In this document: piece after piece, positions 59,353-64,000 of the stretch
Position numbering within the stretch: the stretch's first letter is position 1
Layout: every line of letters begins with the position of its first letter
NCBI RefSeq assembly: GCF_042310355.1
Contig: NZ_JBHJMR010000008.1
Location: forward strand, 1-64,000
Source of the DNA: Wenzhouxiangella sp042310355
GTDB taxonomy: Bacteria; Pseudomonadota; Gammaproteobacteria; Xanthomonadales; Wenzhouxiangellaceae
Length of the DNA: 64,000 nt
Direction: 5' to 3'
Position numbers and translations under genes: made by a program
The notes under the pieces: generated by a model
The model's input: only the letters and a program-made list of their open reading frames with translations
What the model was told of the DNA's origin: nothing
Database searches by the model: none

Positions 59353-60726
59353 TCAGTCGTCGCGATCGACCCGGTCCCGCAGCCGGTTGAAGTAGTCGAG
59401 TTTCTCCTTCGCCATCACGCCGCCGAGCAACAGCAGGGCGATCAGGTTGGGCGCGGCCATCAGGCCGTTGAAGGTATCGGCGATGTCCCAGACGATATCC
59501 AGCCCGCCGACGGCGCCGACGAATACGAACAGCAGAAAGGCCAGGCGGTAGGGCACGACCACTTTGCGGCCGAACAGGTACTCCCAGCTTTTCTCACCGT
59601 AGAAGTTCCAGGTCAGCATGGTGGTGTAGGCGAAGAACGCGATCGCCAGGATGATGATGTAGCCACCCGGCCCCGGCAGCCCGGTGGAGAAGGCCGCGCT
59701 GGTCAGGTCCGCCCCGTTGTCTCCCGTTTCCATCACGCCGGTGACCAGGATCACCAGGGCGGTGACCGTGCACACCACGAGGGTGTCGATGAACACCTCC
59801 CACACGCCCCAGAAGCCCTGCCGGAAAGGCAGGTTGCGGGCCTGGGCATGGACGATCGACGCCGAGCCCAGGCCGGCTTCGTTCGAAAAGATGCCGCGGG
59901 CGATGCCGTAGCGCACCGAGGCGGCCACGGTCGCGCCGGCGAAACCGCCGATGGCCGGCGCCGGCTCGAAGGCGTAGCGGAAGATCATGGCGATGGCCGC
60001 GGGGATCTCGGTGACGTGGATGGCGAGAATGCCCAGCGCCCCGGCCAGGTAGGCCACGGCCATGATCGGCACGATCTTCTCGGCTGTCACGGCGATGCGG
60101 CTGATGCCGCCGAGCGTCACCGTCCCGACCAGGACCACGAGCGCCGCGCCGGTGGCCCAGGCCGGCAGGCTGAAGCCGGTGGCCAGCGACTGGGCGACGG
60201 TATTGGACTGCACCATGTTGCCGATGCCGAAGGCGGCCACGCCGGCGAAGAAGGCGTAGAGCATGCCCAGCCACTTCCAGTTGGGCCCCAGGCCCTTCTC
60301 GATGTACCAGAACACACCGCCGGAGACATGGCCGTCGGCGTCGACGTGGCGGTACTTCACGCCCAGCGTGGCCTCGGCCATCTTGGTAGCCATGCCGACC
60401 AGCGACACCACCCACATCCAGAAGATGGCACCGGGCCCGCCCAGTGCGATGGCCGTCGCCACGCCGGCGATATTGCCCACGCCGATGGTCGCCGCCATGG
60501 CGGAAGTGACCGCCTGGAACGGCGTGATCGCGCCCTCCTCGGTATCGATCTCGCGGCTGAACAATCGCCCGAAGCTGTGCTTCCAGGCATGGCCCAGGTG
60601 AAGGAACTGGAAGAAGCCCAGGCGGAAAGTCAGGTAGACGCCGGTGCCGACGAGCAGGATCATGAACGGCGGGCCCCAGACGATGCCGTTGAGCCAGCCG
60701 TTGGCGGCGGTGATGATCTCGAGCAT
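59353..60726 (-). CDS. sodium:alanine symporter family protein
   Basis: This is a 457-residue inner-membrane transporter of the AGCS family with about ten TM helices. SAMAATIGVGNIAGVATAIALGGPGAIFWMW is the conserved family signature of the N-terminal half, and GIARGIFSNEAGLGSASIVHA and MLTWNFYGEKSWEYLFG lie in the second half. It imports alanine or glycine with Na+. Together with the D-amino-acid enzymes elsewhere in the window it hints at alanine use, but it is not in their operons. Confidence 0.93.
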   Translation of the reverse strand: MLEIITAANGWLNGIVWGPPFMILLVGTGVYLTFRLGFFQFLHLGHAWKHSFGRLFSREIDTEEGAITPFQAVTSAMAATIGVGNIAGVATAIALGGPGAIFWMWVVSLVGMATKMAEATLGVKYRHVDADGHVSGGVFWYIEKGLGPNWKWLGMLYAFFAGVAAFGIGNMVQSNTVAQSLATGFSLPAWATGAALVVLVGTVTLGGISRIAVTAEKIVPIMAVAYLAGALGILAIHVTEIPAAIAMIFRYAFEPAPAIGGFAGATVAASVRYGIARGIFSNEAGLGSASIVHAQARNLPFRQGFWGVWEVFIDTLVVCTVTALVILVTGVMETGDNGADLTSAAFSTGLPGPGGYIIILAIAFFAYTTMLTWNFYGEKSWEYLFGRKVVVPYRLAFLLFVFVGAVGGLDIVWDIADTFNGLMAAPNLIALLLLGGVMAKEKLDYFNRLRDRVDRDD

Positions 60727-60862
60727 GGTTTTTCCCTCGGTGGTTCGGCCTGTAGCCTAGCCGAAAAACGGGCTCAGGGCATCAGCCGGCGCCGCCAATG
60801 CCCTATACTCTGCCGGCGGAAGGGGGCGCCTGACTCACGAAAATGCACCAAGGAAGCTCTCA

Positions 60863-62149
60863 ATGAAACGCCTCTATCTGCCGCTCGCCATCCTCACCCT
60901 CGCCGCATCGCCGCTGTTTGCCCAGATACCGGGCGATGTAAGCCTCGAGCAAGTGTTCGCCCCCGATACCTTTCCGGGCGCCCTCGGCATGGTCAACGCC
61001 GCCGACGGCAGCGATCGGCTGTTCGTGCTGCGCCAGGGCGGCCTGGTCGAGATCATCGACGACGGCCAGGTACTGCCGGATGAATTCCTGGACGTCACGT
61101 CGCTGACCAGCGGCGGCGGCGAGCAGGGCCTCCTCGGGCTGGCCTTCCACCCCGAGTTTGAATCCAACGGCCTGCTGTACGTTAATTTCACCTCCAACGG
61201 CACGCTCGCCCCTTCCGGCGACACCGTCATTGCCGAGTACCAGGTCAGCGCCGGCGATCCCGACCAGGTCGATCCCAACAGCCGGCGCGTTCTGATGACC
61301 GTCGTCCAGGATTTCAGCAACCACAACGGCGGCAACCTGGCCTTTGGACCCGACGGCTACCTCTACATCGGCATGGGCGACGGCGGCAGCGGCGGCGACC
61401 CCTGCAACCGGGCCCAGACGCTCGATCCCGATGCGATCGATACCGGCGGAAGCTGCAAGGACGACCCCACCGCCGCGCTGCTGGGCAAGATGATGCGCCT
61501 GGACGTCGACAGCACCACGCCGGCGGGCAGCAACAACCTGTGCGCCGCCGACGGCGACGGCTCGGCCGAGTACGCCATCCCGGCCGACAACCCATTCGCC
61601 CAGGACGACAACGCCTGCGGCGAGGTCTGGGCCTACGGCCTGCGCAACCCCTGGCGCTGGAGCTTCGACCGCGAAACCGGCGACCTGTGGATCGGCGACG
61701 TCGGCCAGGGCACCTGGGAAGAAGTCGATCTCGAACCGGGCGACTCGGCCGGCGGGGTCAACTACGGCTGGAACGTCTGTGAAGGCGAGTTTGCCACTGG
61801 CTCGACCTCCACGCCCTGCCCGCTCGCAGGCTCGGAGCTGCCCGTACTCAGCTACCGCCGCATCAACAGCAACTGCTCGGTCACCGGCGGCTACCGCTAC
61901 CGCGGCCCGGTCCAGAGTCTGACCGGCACCTACGTTTACGCCGACTACTGCACGGGCAACATCTGGTTCGCCAACGAGGACGGCGGCGACTGGAGTGAAT
62001 CGACATTTTCGACCGAGGGCTTCGACCTGCGCAGCTTCGGCGAGGACGAGGACGGCAACCTCTACGTGGTGCGCAGCGGCGGCATCTTCCGCTTCGAGGG
62101 CGACACCCAGCTGCCCGACCTGCTCTTCATGGATCGCTTCGAGCAGTAG
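60863..62149 (+). CDS. secreted PQQ-dependent sugar dehydrogenase-like (GSDH family) beta-propeller
   Basis: This 428-residue protein starts at MKRLYLPLAI. The signal peptide ends at LFAQIP. Six-bladed propeller motifs are present: EQGLLGLAFHPEF, HNGGNLAFGPDGYLYIGMGDGG, EVWAYGLRNPWRWSFDRETGDLWIGDVGQ and VNYGWNVCEG. These match the soluble aldose dehydrogenase/GSDH family, also called Hedgehog-interacting-like. The His and Arg around HNGG and LRNPWR contact PQQ in true enzymes. Several Cys likely form disulfides. The chain ends LLFMDRFEQ, a tail also seen on the nuclease and the large protease. Confidence 0.87.
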   Translation: MKRLYLPLAILTLAASPLFAQIPGDVSLEQVFAPDTFPGALGMVNAADGSDRLFVLRQGGLVEIIDDGQVLPDEFLDVTSLTSGGGEQGLLGLAFHPEFESNGLLYVNFTSNGTLAPSGDTVIAEYQVSAGDPDQVDPNSRRVLMTVVQDFSNHNGGNLAFGPDGYLYIGMGDGGSGGDPCNRAQTLDPDAIDTGGSCKDDPTAALLGKMMRLDVDSTTPAGSNNLCAADGDGSAEYAIPADNPFAQDDNACGEVWAYGLRNPWRWSFDRETGDLWIGDVGQGTWEEVDLEPGDSAGGVNYGWNVCEGEFATGSTSTPCPLAGSELPVLSYRRINSNCSVTGGYRYRGPVQSLTGTYVYADYCTGNIWFANEDGGDWSESTFSTEGFDLRSFGEDEDGNLYVVRSGGIFRFEGDTQLPDLLFMDRFEQ

Positions 62150-62160
62150 CCTCGTTTCGG

Positions 62161-62188
62161 CCCGGGCGGGACAGCCGCCCGGGTTGTT
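62161..62188 (+). terminator. terminator-like hairpin after GSDH-like gene
   Basis: CCCGGGCGG-GACAG-CCGCCCGGG is a perfect 9-bp stem. The following TTGTTA is only a weak T-tract, so termination may be incomplete. Confidence 0.65.
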
Positions 62189-62254
62189 ACGGCTTGGCCA
62201 ACTGGAATTAGAATCAGCCGCCTTCCTTCATAGCGCGTTTTTGAGCGGCGAGTT

Positions 62255-62731
62255 TTAAACTCGAGCGCGGACGACCCCCAGAAGGAGGACAGAAAAAGCG
62301 AGAAAGAACAGTCCAAGCTCTGAATTGAGTGGCACAGAACGAGCCGCCACTGAACCGAGAACCTCGAACGAAGCAGAGGCAGTCGGCTGCGCCTCTCCGT
62401 CTATGGTGCCGTCAATCATCAGTTCGTAACTTCCGGGCTCAAATGAACCAAGCGCAACGTCCAGCATCAATGGCGGTGACACAGGGCACACCGCATCTGG
62501 ATTGGGCTCGACGACGTAATTCACCACGAGGGGCCTTGAGTCAACGTCAAGCTGAACACTTTCAATCCGATTAAAACAAGACTGAGCATTAAGGGTCATG
62601 GAGAGACTCAGCGCATCGGTTGGTTCGGCGGGCTGTGGGGACACCACCTGAGCCCAAGCGGGCGCACTCCATATGCCCACGATCAATGCAGCAAAGGCGA
62701 TCAGATACCTGAGTTTGGATGAAAAACTCAT
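62255..62731 (-). CDS. secreted protein with IPTL-like C-terminal sorting segment
   Basis: This 158-residue protein starts at MSFSSKLRYL (62731), GGAG upstream. The signal peptide ends at AWAQVV. The mature domain has two Cys (SCFNRIES, VCPVSPP) that likely bond and a beta-rich pattern with VALGSFEPGSYELMIDG. The last 25 residues, VPLNSELGLFFLAFSV then LLLGVVRARV, match the general plan of IPTL-CTERM-like signals: short P-L motif, hydrophobic span, Arg-rich end. The base composition is lower in GC than its neighbours. Function unknown. Confidence 0.7.
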   Translation of the reverse strand: MSFSSKLRYLIAFAALIVGIWSAPAWAQVVSPQPAEPTDALSLSMTLNAQSCFNRIESVQLDVDSRPLVVNYVVEPNPDAVCPVSPPLMLDVALGSFEPGSYELMIDGTIDGEAQPTASASFEVLGSVAARSVPLNSELGLFFLAFSVLLLGVVRARV

Positions 62732-62847
62732 AGGACGTCATTCTCCAGCAGTCTTGACACGCCTGGGCGATGTGGACATTTCCAGCGACGCTAGCACTGG
62801 GCAACTAAGTCTGTCAATTTAACGGAGCGTGCGGCCGTGTCTGTTTG

Positions 62848-62952
62848 ATGACCGACATCGGCAACATCTTCGGCTTGGGCGAAGACAAAGCGGGCGCGCT
62901 CTACGGCTTGCTGGGCCGTTCGGTCCCGGTGCTCGACAGCAACCGGCCCTGA
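62848..62952 (+). CDS. possible 34-residue small ORF or gene remnant
   Basis: The frame ATG (62848) to TGA (62950) gives a Gly/Leu-rich 34-residue peptide beginning MTDIGNIFGLGEDKAG. Its codon use is core-like, but there is no Shine-Dalgarno. It may be the end of a decayed gene. It is the only coding-like piece in the gap 62732-62964. Confidence 0.2.
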   Translation: MTDIGNIFGLGEDKAGALYGLLGRSVPVLDSNRP

Positions 62953-62964
62953 TCCTGGGCAGCG

Positions 62965-64000
62965 CTACTCGTCGGTCATCAATGCCCGGATTTCGTCCGT
63001 CCGGGCCATGCCGTCGCGATAGCCCAGGTCGATCAGCTCCCGGCAGAATTCCGCCTCGAACAGCAGGTAGCTGGGCAGGCGCCCGCCGCCCCAGGCTCCG
63101 ACGCCCTTGAGCAGGGTTCGCACGCTCGCCGGCACGCGGTGGCGGTGCCGCATGGCGATTTCGCGCACGTCCTTCGACGGCTGGATCAGCAGGGTCTCGA
63201 CGGGCCGCAGGCCGGTCTTCTCGCGCTCGCCTTCGGGGATGTGCTCGAGCGTGCGGTTGATGCGCTCGAGACGAGCCAGGTCGTTGGCGAGGTAGTCCAT
63301 GAAGATGACGTCGAGCAGGTAGGCGCCGATATCGCCCAGGGAGGGATAGACCGCGTCCTCGGCCGGTTCGGGATCCGGCCGGACATCGCGCGTGCCGATG
63401 ATCAGCATGCGATCGGCACCCATGCGAATCGGCGGGCTCAGCGGCGTGGTCTGGCGCATGCCCCCGTCGCCGAAAAACTCGTGCCCCACGCGCGTGGCCG
63501 GAAACAGCAGCGGCAGCGCGGCGCTGGCCAGCAAGTGCTCGGCGCGAATCGCCGCGCGGCGGCCGACGCGCTTGCCGTCACGCCATCCCTCGATCTGCTC
63601 GGCCGCCTGGAAGAAGGTCACGGCCCGTCCCGAGCTGTAGCCGGAGGCGGTGACCATCAGGGCCTTGAGGATGCCGCTGTCGATGGCCCGTTCGACGCCG
63701 TCGACATCCAGCTCGCGCTCGAGCAGCCGGCCCAGCGGCTGGTTGTCGAGCAGCGACTTCGGGTTGGCCACGCCCAGGCCGCCCAGGGTCATGGAGGCCA
63801 GCCAGTGCAGCCCCCGGCCGAGGTTGTGCGCCCAGCCCGTGCGGTAGATGTGGTGGCAGCGGAAGTTGCCCCAGAAGTGATCAAGGCGCGCGGCGCCGTG
63901 GGCGAAGTCGCCGGCGTGCGAGGCCATGACCGCCGCGTTGATGGCGCCGGCCGAAGTCCCGGTGATGATGGGAAAGGGGTTTTCCCTTTCCGGCAGCAGC
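62965..64000 (-). CDS. patatin-like phospholipase (5' end beyond the window)
   Basis: The frame stays open from the right edge, so the gene is cut there; at least 345 codons are inside. The nucleophile elbow GTSAGA (G-x-S-x-G) lies just before the internal ATG at 63927, so that ATG is not the start. The dyad Asp is in FFGDGGMRQ (D-G-G). The C-terminal extension with DVIFMDYLANDLARLERIN matches bacterial patatins with a DUF3734-like tail. It probably hydrolyses acyl esters of phospholipids. It has no signal peptide in the visible part. Confidence 0.88.
   Translation of the reverse strand, partial: LLPERENPFPIITGTSAGAINAAVMASHAGDFAHGAARLDHFWGNFRCHHIYRTGWAHNLGRGLHWLASMTLGGLGVANPKSLLDNQPLGRLLERELDVDGVERAIDSGILKALMVTASGYSSGRAVTFFQAAEQIEGWRDGKRVGRRAAIRAEHLLASAALPLLFPATRVGHEFFGDGGMRQTTPLSPPIRMGADRMLIIGTRDVRPDPEPAEDAVYPSLGDIGAYLLDVIFMDYLANDLARLERINRTLEHIPEGEREKTGLRPVETLLIQPSKDVREIAMRHRHRVPASVRTLLKGVGAWGGGRLPSYLLFEAEFCRELIDLGYRDGMARTDEIRALMTDE

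Overview
The window reads as a chromosome segment of a GC-rich, aerobic or facultative gammaproteobacterium. Pointers are the anaerobic-type fabA-fabB pair, an Fe-S FNR/Anr regulator, speA and speE, a UbiM-like ubiquinone hydroxylase, heme A synthase, hrpB, and many Sec-secreted proteins. My best guess is a Wenzhouxiangella/Xanthomonadales-like lineage. That is an inference from gene content and repeat style, not a proven placement.

Layout. Positions 1 to about 4,600 are an accessory island with visibly lower GC and poor codon bias. It holds two copies (one broken) of a small Cys/His phage-type protein, a two-gene unit (a two-TM GAF-like protein plus an unknown protein), and, convergent to it on the minus strand, a retron-like locus. 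The retron-like locus has a structured RNA with a perfect 12-bp closing inverted repeat (3954-4078). Hidden in that RNA is a 50-residue, very cationic peptide ORF (3841-3993). An XRE-type HTH protein and a reverse transcriptase with retron hallmarks (NAxxH, YVDD, LTG) follow. The peptide's Shine-Dalgarno lies in a hairpin stem and its start codon lies in the next hairpin loop, so the RNA that would template reverse transcription also appears to lock translation of a toxin-like peptide. This is the most interesting part of the window.

From 4,625 on the sequence is core-like chromosome: preQ0 synthesis (a triple QueD-like fusion plus queE), unsaturated fatty acid synthesis (fabA-fabB) facing an FNR/Anr gene, and a perfect FNR box in front of an outer-membrane barrel gene. 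Next come a DUF294/CBS protein with a DEDDh exonuclease, a DUF1611 and amino-acid racemase pair, a CNNM/CBS protein, a diguanylate cyclase, FAD-linked D-acid dehydrogenases, a secreted protease and lipoproteins. Then follow ubiM with a quinone reductase, threonine ammonia-lyase, an M20 peptidase, heme A synthase, cytochrome c, and pirin plus azoreductase facing a LysR regulator. The right half holds a large secreted nuclease, hrpB, a BlaI/BlaR-like pair with a TonB domain, polyamine synthesis (speE facing speA), a large secreted trypsin-like protease, an alanine symporter, a GSDH-type dehydrogenase and a patatin-like gene cut by the window's right edge.

The intergenic regions carry several repeat families: heptamer arrays (39547-39588, 44188-44337, 53351-53385), a four-unit 124-bp array of palindromic elements (53392-53850) with a fifth relative at 50128-50201, and a 730-bp imperfect inverted repeat (49797-50525). 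Three unrelated secreted proteins share a C-terminal tail of the form hydrophobic-F-x-D-R-F. Two others end in an IPTL-like tripartite signal. No rRNA, tRNA or CRISPR array was recognised.
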